NCBI GenBank assembly: GCA_030762935.1
Contig: CM060899.1
Coordinates: forward strand, 63,290,501-63,354,500
Direction of reading: 5' to 3'
Length of the DNA: 64,000 bases
From: Hymenopus coronatus
Lineage: Eukaryota; Arthropoda; Insecta; Mantodea; Hymenopodidae
This document shows positions 41,146 to 53,400 of the stretch, piece after piece (within the stretch, counting starts at the first letter, position 1; each line of letters starts with the position of its first letter). Both the position numbers and the translations under genes were made by a program. The notes under the pieces are model-generated. The model saw only the letters and a program-made list of their open reading frames with translations, was not told the DNA's origin and did not search any database.

Positions 41146-42397
41146 GTGTGTTTCCAAAAGGACTTTACAGCTTTGACAACTCATATTTCTTTATTAATTT
41201 CACTTACAGGCATCTTGACTGACAATAGATTAATGTTTTGACTCACGTGGTATGCTAATAAAGAATTGTGCCTAAGCAAGCATTAACGTCAGTTGTAGCA
41301 AAGATGGATACCTTTATTGGTCCCGAACGCACTCGCTGTGTGTTTTGGTTTGAAGATTCAAAGTCAGTGACAACTGTGCAACATAATTTTCATACAAAGT
41401 ATGGTAAAGATCCTCCCAGTAGACCTACTATTTATGAATGGCATAAGTGTTTTATTGTAATTGGATTGTCCGCGTACACTTGACAATGTGGTAGACCAAG
41501 TGAGAGAATGCTTTGAGCGCAGTCCTTGAAAAATCGACATGACGTTCTTCTCGAGAGCTGGGCGTCCCATGTACTACTATTAGGTATATGTTGAGAAAAC
41601 AGTTCATCTCAAATCATACAAGTTCACAATGACAGAGCAATTAAAAGAACTGATAGAATTGCTCGTAATGGCTTTTGTGTGATTATGTTACTCGTACATC
41701 GCTTGGAAGATGATGAACATTTATTTCATTGGAAAGAAAAGATTACCTTTATTGGAGAGTCAGCTTTTCATTTAAGTGGTAAAGTTAACAGTCACAACTG
41801 AAGGATCTGGGGCAGTGAAAATCCCCAAGAAGTCCTAGAACTTGATAACCCAAAATTGAATGTGTTTTGTGCATTTAGTAAAGCAAAGTTTACAGGCCTT
41901 TCTTCTTCAGTTAGAAAACTATCACCGGATAATGTACTAGATATTCTGCAAAACTTTTTCAAGAACGCAGCGCAGACTTAATGTAAGTTGGCGCACTGCC
42001 ACATTATCTCTCTGACATTCAGGATTTTCTTCCGGGTAAGTGGCTTGGTTAAGATGCGCCAATTGTATGTCCCCACGTTCACCAGACCTGACATCTCTTG
42101 ACTTTTTCTTTAGAGATTCGTCAAGGATACAGTGTGTGTTCAACCCTTACCAGCTTCTCTACCAGAACTCAGATGTAGAATCTGCATTGTAATTTAACGA
42201 CTCACACTTGATATGCTGCAGCAGGTTTGGGAAGAAATTGACTTCAGATGGTGTGTGCTCCATGATCAATGGAGGTCACTTTCAATCTGTTTAGGTAAAA
42301 CTTGATCTGTTGTCAGTCAAGATGACACCAAAACCACGTCTATAACTAAAATGAATAATGAACTATCAAATTGTAAAGTCCTTTTTTAAGCATACTG
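41146..42397 (+). mobile_element. Mariner-like element of the DUF4817 transposase type, degenerate
   Basis: Ends carry inverted repeats around AAAAGGACTTTACA (41157 on the left, about 42372-42386 inverted on the right). The left edge directly follows the VPS26C AATAAA. The inner sequence encodes a transposase relic. Exact termini and a TA duplication are unclear. Confidence 0.75.
41304..42300 (+). pseudogene. DUF4817-type transposase relic
   Basis: The ATG at 41304 opens MDTFIGPERTRCVFWFEDSK, then HTKYGKDPPSRPTIYEWHK, the helix-turn-helix block common in arthropod transposases. Further blocks in other frames include PKLNVFCAFSK (about 41850), LDILQNFF and SLPELRCRI (about 42155). Several stops and frameshifts break it. 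Confidence 0.8.
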
Positions 42398-42487
42398 TAC
42401 ACGATTCCAAAAAGAAGCATTTGTAAATATGTTATGTAAAGAGTTTTATAAGCAACTAAATATATTAGAATTTGTATTGGTGGTTTC

Positions 42488-43140
42488 TACTTTCACTACT
42501 TAGTATTTAGCACCTAGGTAAAGAAGATATTGCTCTGTATCTAAAAAATAGAAAAAGGTCCATATGTACAAACAGAATAACTCAAAACTTAGTCACTTAA
42601 ATACCAAACTTGGTATATAAGTTTAGTATCTTCCAAGAATGTGACATGAAGGTTTTCAGGAAAATCTACCCCAAACTACTATTTACATGGAGTATTTTTA
42701 AAATGCTTTTACTCAAAAATGGCTCTATTGATTGAAATAGGATAATATATTAAAAATATTTACAAGGCGAATGTATGTGCTGAATTTCTTGGGAATAGCC
42801 TCTTCATTCTGAAAGACTTTTATGTAACTGGTAAACCATAAGAGATGACAAAAACTTACCACACAAAAAATTTAGATATTGTTAAAACACAGATTATGTC
42901 ACATTATATTATTTTTTTGGTAGAGCAAACCATTTCCAAGACATTCCTTGTTTTGGTTTAATTTTAAAATTTTATACTTTTTTCAAACAGGAACTTGCAT
43001 TCATTTCGTATTTCTTCTGTTTTATTTGCAGCTATGCAATGAGAACCAGATTTCAATTATATCATATAGCAACCAGCTAGTGTATTTCCTTATTTCCCCT
43101 TCTATGAAAAGAATTAAGTAATAAGACTATTTCTGGTAAT
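42488..43140 (+). repeat. PHR copy, diverged and tail truncated
   Basis: A decayed head (TACTTTCACTACTTAGTA), TACCAAACTTGGTATATAAG, a core, then a tail cut at AATAAGACTATTTCTGGTAA where an unrelated repeat starts. Confidence 0.75.
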
Positions 43141-44449
43141 GTTGGTTGGTATCTAATATTAAACGCTTGATAATGAGATCAATATTTAGCTGGAAATTGT
43201 AATCTTTTGTAAAAGTTGGACAATGTAGAAGATTTTAATGCCATAACTATACCTGGCAAAATAATGCCATCTCGTTCTTTCGATTTCCTCGAGATAAAGA
43301 CATGTATGTAAGCACTGCTTTAATGCACAGAATCAGTAAATCTCCACGAGGTTACATTTCATTAAAGTATAAGAAAATAGGTAACATTGCTGTTTAAGGG
43401 TCAGTTGGCTGCGTAACGTCAGGCAGCCAACCTTTGCATCTGAAAGGTGCCATGTTTAGCATAATGGAGCATATATACTCAAAATTGCACAATTACAAAA
43501 ATTATTGGAGTAATAATACATACGTAATATACAATAGCTGCGGCTAAATGAGTTGGTTGAGGCTTGTTTTACCTTGTAAACAATGTTAGGTTAAGATAGC
43601 TCTGAAGTTGAAACGTCACAGGAGAACCGGATTTTAAAGTGTTGAAAAGTATAACATCCAGATTAGAAATTTATTATACGTACCTATTTGTCATAGGACC
43701 CTAAAAATTTGCAATAGACCAGTAATTGCAAAAGGATTGGCAGAGTAACCAAATCTGGATCGGGTGTGGAAGTAAGTGGGGGATAATACAATTGAATATA
43801 TAAATTGGTAACTAAGGGAAATATTGGTTTAAGTTAGTTCTCAATTATATATCTTAGTTTAGAAGGAACCTAAAAAAAAATGAAAGTTACAATTTTCTTT
43901 AGCACGTTACATTCCAAAATGACTATTGCTGAAAATCTAATATTAATTAATCTCTTAACTCTTCATGCTGCTGAAGAGCAATGTAAAGTAAATTCTAAAG
44001 GCATACACGATCGATCAGGTTCTCTGAGCTTTGACAGTTTCTGTGGGTCCAAATCGGTTTTTCTCCACAATACACTTGGGAGTTTCTGGTTTTCCTTTTT
44101 TCAGCACAAACAATTGTGTTAGTATTAGGTTTTATTCACAGCACCGAAAGTATATAAATAATTTAAAAATTAGCCTCAGAGTATATATTAAAGTTATTAC
44201 CGTTCATATTCTTTCCGGTAATGTACGCCTAAATGAAGGCTAAATAAAGAATTATATTGTGTGCTCTGTAAAGCTTAACTCAACCCACATGTGAAATATA
44301 TCAAAGTTTGCTTCCTTGTTTGTGACTTACATTGAAAATAAAATACTAAATTGGTGTATTTATTCTGATTTTAATAGAAATCGCGACGAGTGTACAAGCA
44401 TTATTTTCGTTGATTTAGATCAGCTGATGTGTGTACTCCAAACCGCTAG

Positions 44450-44700
44450 ACTAGATGGTAGCACTGGTGCATGTCGCCAGCCGTTCCCATGTTAAATTTT
44501 CTGTTATAGTGGTTGGTTGGTTGCTAACATCCCCGTCCAACTCCATTGACCGAATTGGACTTGTATATGTTTCCGCTGGCTGCCGTGTGAGAACAGTTGG
44601 GGGCGCTAGTGTGCCTGAGAGAACGTCCCATAATTACCCACGCGCATTCTCATCATACTTCGTCATTGTTTTCTGTTATTCTATGGATGCTACACCATAT
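44450..44700 (+). promoter_or_regulatory. GC-richer promoter-like patch, possible ASCC1 promoter
   Basis: Stands out from AT-rich surroundings and contains GGGGGCGCTAG and CCCACGCGCATTC. A diverged echo of part of it (CCGTGTGAGAACA...) recurs near 49070, so it could instead be repeat-derived. No start site can be assigned. Confidence 0.15.
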
Positions 44701-44827
44701 TTGAAATTATATTCGATGTACAATTTCATTGTTCAACTGCTTCGTTTTATTCTTGCCATTTCTGTTAAGTTCTAGTTTATTTTTATTAGATTACAATTTT
44801 ATTTATATAATTCTAGTAATTTTTAAG

Positions 44828-44963
44828 TTCCCCAAAGCTCAGAAGCTCCAAGAACTGTTGCAAACATGATGATACATGAGAATGCAACTATGTATGGCAA
44901 AATGCGAGAAAGATCTTGTAAGCACCAAAAAAATGTGGGAATAGTGTCAAGATTAGCCCTAAG
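44828..44963 (+). other. Candidate untranslated or unknown exon between the two genes
   Basis: A 136-bp segment bounded by a weak acceptor (TTTTTAAG) and a strong donor (GTAAGT at 44964). One frame is open throughout and contains MYGKMRERSCKHQKNVG. I do not recognise the peptide. It could be a 5'UTR exon of ASCC1, since a GC-richer promoter-like patch lies at 44450-44700, an exon of an unknown gene, or chance. Confidence 0.2.
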
Positions 44964-47900
44964 GTAAGTGGCTACCAATACAATCTAACATTAATTGCAC
45001 ATTAAAACGTATTTGAAAGCAAAAGTGTCATTCCAAATACATATTGTAAAGTAAATGCGCATATATCCACACAAATCACGATTACTGTCAACCTCTAAAC
45101 ATGTTCAAGCTCACGTGAAACCGTATTTATATTAAAAATATAAGCCGCAATGTGTTCATTTCGTATAGATTGTTGCTGACACTGCCTGCTTTGTTCATCG
45201 TTATGTACAACTACATCAAAATTGAGTACCTTTGCTGCTGTTATAATAATGCAAATAAAGCAGACAATTTAAGCGTTTATAAGCTCCATTATCTTTTGAA
45301 TACACAGTTCAATAAACAATACGATTTATCATTAAATATTTAAAAAGTTGCACGCATTAATTATTGGCAAAAGATGCAGAAAATGGTATATTAGACGAAC
45401 AAACATAACCTATATCACTGCCTTCCTTTATATTGCAAACTGATTAAAATATTGGGCAAAAACTCAACACTGAAATCAAAAGCCTGGAGTAAAGAGAATT
45501 TATTAAGATATTTTTCGTGCTAACTGAATTTAAGAGCATCTGGCAAATTAAATATCTTTCTCAAGCTCAGGTGGTTCAGAAAAAGAAATTATACCTTTAT
45601 AATACAAATATATTAAAAATATAATGCCTACATTTAAAGGATGCTCATAAATTTCTAATTCATGATGTGATGATGATGCTGATGGGGTTGCATTAGCTAC
45701 AATCCTTTCTGCTAAGCACATTATGCATTGATTTTCCTCTATTTCCTTTTCACATGTTTGCCTCTTCTTTGTGGAGGTAAGAATTACCCCGGAAGCCAGG
45801 ATGACTACATTCTATTTATTATATTTTAACATTTTTTATTCTTGTTTCGACATTCTAAAATTGAATTTCTCACAAATTTCCTAAAGTATTTCTGTCGGTG
45901 TTTCTAGCAGTCTGGTTGGCCGTGTTTACACCTTACAGTAATAAAATAATTATTTATTATTATTATTATTAATGTACTAATCCTGTATTATACTTGTTTA
46001 AGATATGGAACTGGCTATGAGGTTCCAGAAAATACCACATGGTGAACTGCTATGTTAGAAGACAGAAGATACACATAAGTTACTTTTTGTGAAGATTAGT
46101 ATGATCTTAGGAGTGCCTAGAGGTTGTTAAAAATAAAACCCTGTTATCAGAAGGACTTTAGTAGAGCATGGTACAAGTGAAATGCTTAAATACTACCTCG
46201 TAAAACAGTAGTGAAAATTATAATTAATTTAAAGCCACTATTATGCCTTACATGAGAATCCTGAAGTACTTCACTGTTCAGATTTTAAAATATTATGGTT
46301 ATAAAAATAAACATAATAAATCTCAGGACAAAATATCAAACCTCAAGCCTTATAAAAGGCACATTTCCATATTAGGTAAGAAATTTCAGAAGCTCTGTTC
46401 TGTGGTTTGGAGACTAAGACAAAGTTCCCATACATAGGTTTTAAATTTCTAAATATTACAAATACATTTACACCATTATTAGATATAAAGTATCATTCTG
46501 GGGATCTTGCAATCATAGTATCAACAATTATTTTAAAACTAATCATATGTGCACCTATCATAATATCAGATAAATGACTTTTAAACAATTTGAGATTATG
46601 CCTTTATAATTGTACAAATAAGTAACCCATTAAAAAATGTTTTATCCAAAAATTTAGATTTTTTTACAGAAAGAACTCTAGTAAACCAATAAGAACATAC
46701 AATAATATATATTTAAATAGTTACGTATTACATACTGTCTAAAATAGCTTAAGCTTTTGGAATTTTAAATGATATAGTTTATACAATACAAAATATTATG
46801 CACATAAACTCTAAATGTAATTCCTCACATTCCTTATAAACTAATTTACTCTGTCATTACAACAATAATTAATGGAACAGTCTACATGTGTATGGAATAG
46901 CGAAACCATAAAAATGTTAAGATTTAAGTTTTGTGTAGGGATTAATTTTTCTAAACTGTATAAAGTCTAATGCTGAATTTGAACTAGACATGAGCTGATT
47001 TTTTTTTTTTAAAAATCTTGTTTTTTATTCAGAAATTCTATTGCAATAATTCGAATTACAATAAGGAAATTGGCATTATTTTAATAATGATAATAATAAT
47101 ATATTATTATATTAATATTATTATTATATTAATATTATTATTATTATATCTGAAAGGTTGCTTCCAATTACAAAACCCCTGCCTGGTTACTACCATGTGT
47201 GTATGAAGGAAAAAAAAAAACTGGAAGGGTAGGTGAAATATAGAGCATTATTTGATGAAGGCAATTATTATGCAAAAATTATAGAGTAAAGAGGTATTTA
47301 CCTAAATATTACTTGAATAGATGTAACTAAGTAAATTATTATTTGTAATATTACCAATGATAAGTATTTCATATTCATATAGCTTTAAAATCCAGTTGTG
47401 TTTAATATCTTAGGAAGAAACCGAATGCCACCTAATTAAAACCCTTTACGTATTCCGTAGAAAATATTGAATATTTATCCTTTTAATATGTTTATAGATT
47501 ATATTATTAACTTTTCAGGCTCTCTATGATTTGTGCCATTAATCTGATGCCTTATATTCATTATGAAAAATGAATATTAAGTTTAGCACATAATTTTTTC
47601 TCTGCAATGGTTCTTTGGAGCCTTATCACAATGTAATATGCTTTCAAGTATCTCAATTTGCTTTTAATCAAAATAGAACTGATATCGTGAAACTTTATGT
47701 GGTTTAATTTTTTCCATACATTTATAATTTTGGTTTCAGAACCAAAGATTTTCAGGAAAAATTGACATTAGCACTTAATGTTTAATAAAAGCAAGAACAA
47801 TTATGGACTAGTGTTTAATTTTTCTCTGCAGAAAAATAAATAGTTCAGAATAACTAGTACCCCACAATATGTAGCACTTTCATAAATGTTTATTTGCTAC

Positions 47901-48404
47901 CTTTCTTCATTTTCGTCTTGTATTTTGCTATAGTTATTTAGTTATTACATGTATGAGGTGTGGTACTCCATACTTTTTTAAGCTTTGGTTGTGAACATAT
48001 TTTTGTTATTTTAACATACTAGTCACCTCAGCCTAAATTATTTTTTGTATGGATCCTTAGCTTGCTATAGGTTCAGTTCAGCCTGTTCTGTGACCCAATT
48101 ATTTGCTTTACAAGTTCATACCCTTCTGTGGAATGCTTAGATATTTCAAAGAAAATGTATCTTTTTTTCTAGAGCCTCACACTCCAACAGATGTTTTAAC
48201 AATGAAAATAATTGCTACATATGCAACAGAAGTAGTAATAAAATATGCCCTCAGTATTAATATTTCAGTTCACAGTTATTGATATTGGGGACTTTAACTT
48301 ATGAAACAACTCGTTGATTGAAGGTTCATAAACGTTGGATTTTTTAAACATTTTATTTTCTTCAAAAACACATACTTTCAGAATCTGGGGGATAGGGAAT
48401 GATT

Positions 48405-48560
48405 CCGGTTAAAGAAAAATTTCCCGCCTCAGCCGGGAATCTAACCTGGGACCTCTGGGTGAGAAGTCAACTCGATGACCACTCGAACTTGGAGATAGTG
48501 AATTCCTAAAGTTGTAGGTATACTTTTCCCTGTTTTTTTTTTTTTTTTTTGTCATGCATA
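48405..48560 (-). mobile_element. tRNA-like SINE relic, minus strand
   Basis: The minus strand carries GGTCATCGAGTTGAC and a box B-like CAGGTTAGATTCCCGG near 48430-48480; a T-run lies at 48533-48550. The body is not shared with families A-C. Confidence 0.4.
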
Positions 48561-49299
48561 ACTTTAAAGTAATATTGAATAGTTCTGTCATTAACTTGCG
48601 AAATATATTGTTCTATCATTACTGTAGTGTAATTTATTTTGGTAAATTCTCCTTCCATGCACTGTACATTTTTAAAGATAAACAAGTAAGGAAAGAAAAA
48701 GAAGAACAAATGTGTAGGAATGTTAATTTGTTAATTAAATGTCTCGTCACCACTGATGACAGTTATTATATACAATATTTATATTTATTGCACATAAGAA
48801 TAAAAGGCAACAGGCAAACAAACCAAGAAATCTCAAGTAAACAATGAAATAATAACGGCATATAAAGTTTTTCTCGAGGCTGCAGTCAGATCAGAGGCTT
48901 TGAAGCAGTACATAGACTTCTTAAGGAAAAGCTAGAACCATTCGAAAGATTTCTGATCCGGCTGCAAACTCGAGAAAACTGGCCAAAATCCTATAGTGGA
49001 TGGTGAGGGGTGGGGCAGGACGCTACTTTGATGATTGAGCTACCGTAGTCGGTCAAGTTTCTGTGCTCTGCCGTGTGAGAACATTTGGAGTCGCGTCGAT
49101 CGCCGGAAGTTGAATACGAGTCCAAATTTTTAACATTGAGTTAACCATCTATTCGTTTAAAATTATCTATGGTTGCTAATGCTGAGCGTTTTTTTTAAAC
49201 AGTAACGGAGTCTGATTAGGACTCCGGCACTGTATCCCTATTTACATTTCACCCCGTAGGTTTTACTGATTACTGGTTTTACTGTTTCTTTTACAAACA

Positions 49300-49420
49300 T
49301 ATAACATCCATGCCCAAGGCGGGACTCGAACCCACGATCCCCTGCCCACGAAGCACCAAAGCGAGACGCTTTGGCGAGCGTGGCCAGGGGGACCGCCTAG
49401 CGTTTGGTGTTCTTCCGTGC
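49300..49420 (-). mobile_element. tRNA-derived SINE (GGTTCGAGTCCCGCC type), minus strand
   Basis: The minus strand reads CCCCTGGCCACGCTCGCCAA as box A region and GTGGGTTCGAGTCCCGCC as box B region. It is fused in frame to the LINE RNase H relic at its upstream side, which creates a misleading open frame. Confidence 0.55.
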
Positions 49421-50101
49421 GCCTTCTTGCTTCCCAGTATCGTAATGCTAAGTCAGTTTCTTTCAGGTTTCTGCAGTTCTGAAGATGTAGTATATCCATT
49501 ATAGTATCGTCTTCTTGACACAATAAACATCTAGGTGTATTGAAAATGTTTATTTTATGTAAATGTGCAGCTAAACAGTCATGTCTTGTATACAAGCGAA
49601 AAAGTGCAACAGCTTTCAATCGTGGGTGGTCTGGAATTAAATTTTGTTGGCTTAATAGAATATTCCATTGTTTATTTTCACTGTCTTGAATTAATTTTTC
49701 ATGCAATTCTTGTTGGATTATTTTCTTAATCACCAATTTTGAAGATTGATATGATAAACATGATTTTGGAATCTGTTGTATCATTGTACCTTTTTTTGCT
49801 AATAAATCTGCCATTTCATTACCACAAATTCCACAATGTGAAGGAATCCATTGCAAAACTATTGTTTTTTGTAGAGATTGTAAATGTTTAATACTTTGAT
49901 GAATTTCAATAATTCTTTTTGTTGTGTATGTGTCTGATGTAAGGGCTTGTATAGCTGATTTAGAATCGCTAAATATAACTGTTTTATTAAATAAGTTAAT
50001 GTGGTAGAAAAGGTTTTTAGTGCAGTATTAATTGCCTCAAGTTCTCCATCAAAGTGAGTTGAATTTTGGCCGAGGGTTATATAGTAAAGCGTATTTACCA
50101 T
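49421..50101 (-). pseudogene. LINE RNase H domain fragment
   Basis: The minus strand encodes an RNase H fold: LGQNSTHFDGELEAINTALK near 50060, with the catalytic Glu in ELEA, then after frameshifts LQWIPSHCGICGNEMADLLA at about 49860, and a cysteine-bearing tail CLLCQEDDTIMDILHLQNC. This layout is typical of I-clade or Jockey-like LINEs. It is broken and lacks the RT. Confidence 0.75.
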
Positions 50102-50351
50102 GCTACAAACTTTAAAAGCAGGTTAACCAACATAGAAATTAAAGGAATTACGTAATCTGGTAGGGAAGTTAGAAAAGGAATAGGTGACAGCCTGTATACA
50201 CGTGTGGTGTGTAGCAGAACCTAATGAATGTCAATTGTCATGAATACTATGGTTGTGGAAATATATGTGTATGGATATTCTTGGTAAAAGTAAAGATTAG
50301 CACATTAATTTTGCCTACTGAATAGTGTCCTCCAAAGTGCCTTGAACAGTA

Positions 50352-50475
50352 ATGGATGTTCTCAAGCCGGACTTAATGTGGATAGAAGGCCGATGTTACA
50401 GAATACATTTTCAGGCTCCTACGTTAAGAGGAGAAACCGAAGAAGATGCTTATGTAAATGAAAATGTGGATGAGG
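50352..50475 (+). CDS. ASCC1: ASCC1 coding exon 1
   Basis: Reads MDVLKPDLMWIEGRCYRIHF then an acidic stretch ending NENVDE. The ATG is fixed by alignment with the family N-terminus (MEVLRP...IDGR.YR). The donor GTAGGT at 50476 leaves one base of an Asp codon. A 5'UTR intron may end just upstream (AATAG near 50325 or ACAG near 50350). Confidence 0.9.
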
Positions 50476-53400
50476 GTAGGTATGAATGCGTTATAGTGCC
50501 TGCTGTAACCAATATAAACACTTCCATTTGACAAAATGACTGCGAGAAGCGATGCAAATACGTTGCCAACCTAAATTGAGGATCGAAATCCGCTAAATTT
50601 GCGAGGTCCCTCGGCTGCGCACTAATCTCGCGGCCGCACCTTCTCCACATCTTTAGATTAGAAAGCATTCTGTAGGTTCGTTTAGGCCAGGAAGCCACTG
50701 AACATAGAACTTGTCGAGGGATATACGTGTATACATATGTTAATATACTGCGAAAAAAAATAATAAAACAATGTATAAAGCTCCAGTGCTAAAAGCACGG
50801 GTTTCAAAAACAGCAGAAGAGACATATAATCTCACCATTTGCTATTGAGTCCTGTATGCCACTGCACTATACTTAATGTGCTCTATTATGGATTTAATAT
50901 TTTAAAGCCTTCCGTAGAGATATTTAAAGAAACAAATATACTGCCATTTTCCTATCTCTGTAAATATAGTGAATCTGTATTCATGTACAAAGCTGAAAAT
51001 AACCTCTTATGTACCAACTCTGCAATCAAACACAAAAGAGATATTTACTCCTACAAAACTAGATCAGCCAATCACACATGTATAGAAGCAATTAACTCTA
51101 CCAAATATGGAATAAAAAATATATTACATAGTGCCACCAAAACATACAACAGTCTCCCACTTAACGTTAAACAATCATCTAACTTATCCCAATTTAAAAA
51201 CAAACTCTTCAAAAACCTACTTGAGCAATACTGTAATTCCTAAAAATTTAACAACAGAAAATCCCTATGGTATTTCTTGAAATATTGCATTAAGTTTAAT
51301 CACACAACCCCACAAATTACGTTAAAAAAAATGTATACTTATATACTCTTTTTATATGTGTTAATGTTTATTTTATTCTTTGTATTTTGCTTACTGCCTC
51401 ACTAAAGGGCAGCCCCTAGCTAGAGCAATATGCTCATTGGGACATTCTATGTAAATAAATAAAAAAAAATAAAAACATATGTATTTCCTTTTTTTTTTTA
51501 ATGCACATAAAAACAAAGAGTATCAAAAATTAGTGTTGAAAGGTATAAATAAATATAATTTCATTATATGTAACACTGATGTAATGTCAGATAATAATTT
51601 TCTAATTATCGACATAATAGTTACTACTAGTAATTATATAAAACTAAAATATGATTATTGTATTATGTACCCTCCATAAATGCCAACAAATTTCAATACA
51701 TATTTACAAATATGTTATAGAATTTACAATGTAAGAATTTACAATTATGTACTAGAGTATAAAATATCAAAACATCAGGCTTTACAGACCTTGTGTCATT
51801 GCTAAATACTAAAAAATTCATTTGACACTTTTGTGCAAGTCAAAGTATACTCAGTTTAATGTGAATATAAAACTCACACACATTAATATACACAAAATGC
51901 AGTACATTATAATACTTATAAATGCAATGATTATTACGGTATTGTCAGACAGATTTGTCACTTAAATATTCATTTTTTTTTTTTGGTATAGTTTAACGCC
52001 CGCTTTAACTACTTATGGCACTGCAGGCGGTGACACTGATGATACATGAGTGATGATGGAGCACCGGTGGAATGCAATGGCGGGGGAAACCAGAGTACCT
52101 GGAGAAAACCAGCCCCAGTGCTGCTTTGTCCACCACAAATCTCACATGCGGTTGCTTGGGATTAAACCCCGGCCGTCTAGGTGAGAGGCAAGTGGTCTAA
52201 CCACTCGGCTACAGCGCGGCCACCTAAATATTCACGTACAGAGTAAACTGATTTATTGCAAAGGTACTCCTTAAGAGAAGCCTTGAAGGCCCTGAAATTC
52301 CCAACATTTTCTTAGAGATTACTGGGGAGAGCATTAAATATCTTGATTGTTTCATAATATACACCTTTCTGAAACCAACGAAGATTAGCATTGAGTTTTA
52401 ATAGCTATGATGGTATTAATGTTATGAATTTCGATGTTTGTTATAAAACTATGTCAATTAACTGCATGGAATTTAAAATGGATAGTATATAAACACAAGG
52501 TAAGGTGAGTATGTCCAATTTTTTAAATAGTTCTTTGCATGACTGTCTGCTATAAGCATTACAGATTATTTGTAAAGCTTTCATCTGTATCTGGAATGTG
52601 TATTTACTATCCACTGAATTACCCCAGAATATTATTCCATGCTCGATGATGGAGTTAAAGTAGGCAAAATACACCAATTTAAGTGTATCGATTGATGTTC
52701 TACAAACATCCCATGGCTATGTGAATTAGGGCCCTCAACATTGGGCTATGCTTTTTGGCATGAGGTGTGGATTTTTATTAAAATTTGTGTATTAAAGATA
52801 CATACATAATAAATAAAATTTGTAGCTTGAATTTTCTGGAAATAGCCTCTGAAGACGTCTTTATTCTGGATGTCTTTTGCATAACTGGTAAACCATAACA
52901 GATAGACAAACACAGAAAATGTAGATCTTGATAAAACACAATTTGTCATATATTATTTTTGTAGAGGTAACAATTTCCAATATATTCCTTGTTATTGGGT
53001 TCAGTTTTAAAATACTTAAAACATTTCTCAAACAGGAATTTGCCATCATTTTTCTTTTGTTTTACTCCTGGCCATGCAAAGAGAACTGAATTTCAATCAC
53101 ACAGCCCTAGCATTTAAATGATTTCATTATTTCTTTTACCTAGTGTATTTCCTTATTTGCTTTCTACTTATAAGGAACTAAGTAATTAGAGCAATTCTGG
53201 TAACATTTATCTTGATTAGCATGAAGTAGAGAGAAAGAATATACTTTCATAAGAATGTTACAGCATAGGTAGAGGAAGTCATGTGAATTGAACATATTAG
53301 ATTTTATTTTCCATTAACCCTCATAGGAACACCACCAAATGTTCAAATCAGAGAGTCGCCCTCCGTGGTGTAATGGTTACCATGCTAACTTCATATACCT

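Larger units (their letters stand above)
43141..49299. other. Intergenic region between VPS26C and ASCC1
   Basis: Mostly unique, very AT-rich DNA with few PHR traces. It contains the short repeat at 43140-43222, the promoter-like patch and candidate exon at 44450-44963, an AT/TTA-rich tract at 47080-47150 and a SINE relic at 48405. No convincing protein gene was found. Confidence 0.5.

Noticed and set aside
43880..44122. 80-residue frame with a hydrophobic start
   Set aside because: No similarity, no splice context and no codon bias; it overlaps another random frame.
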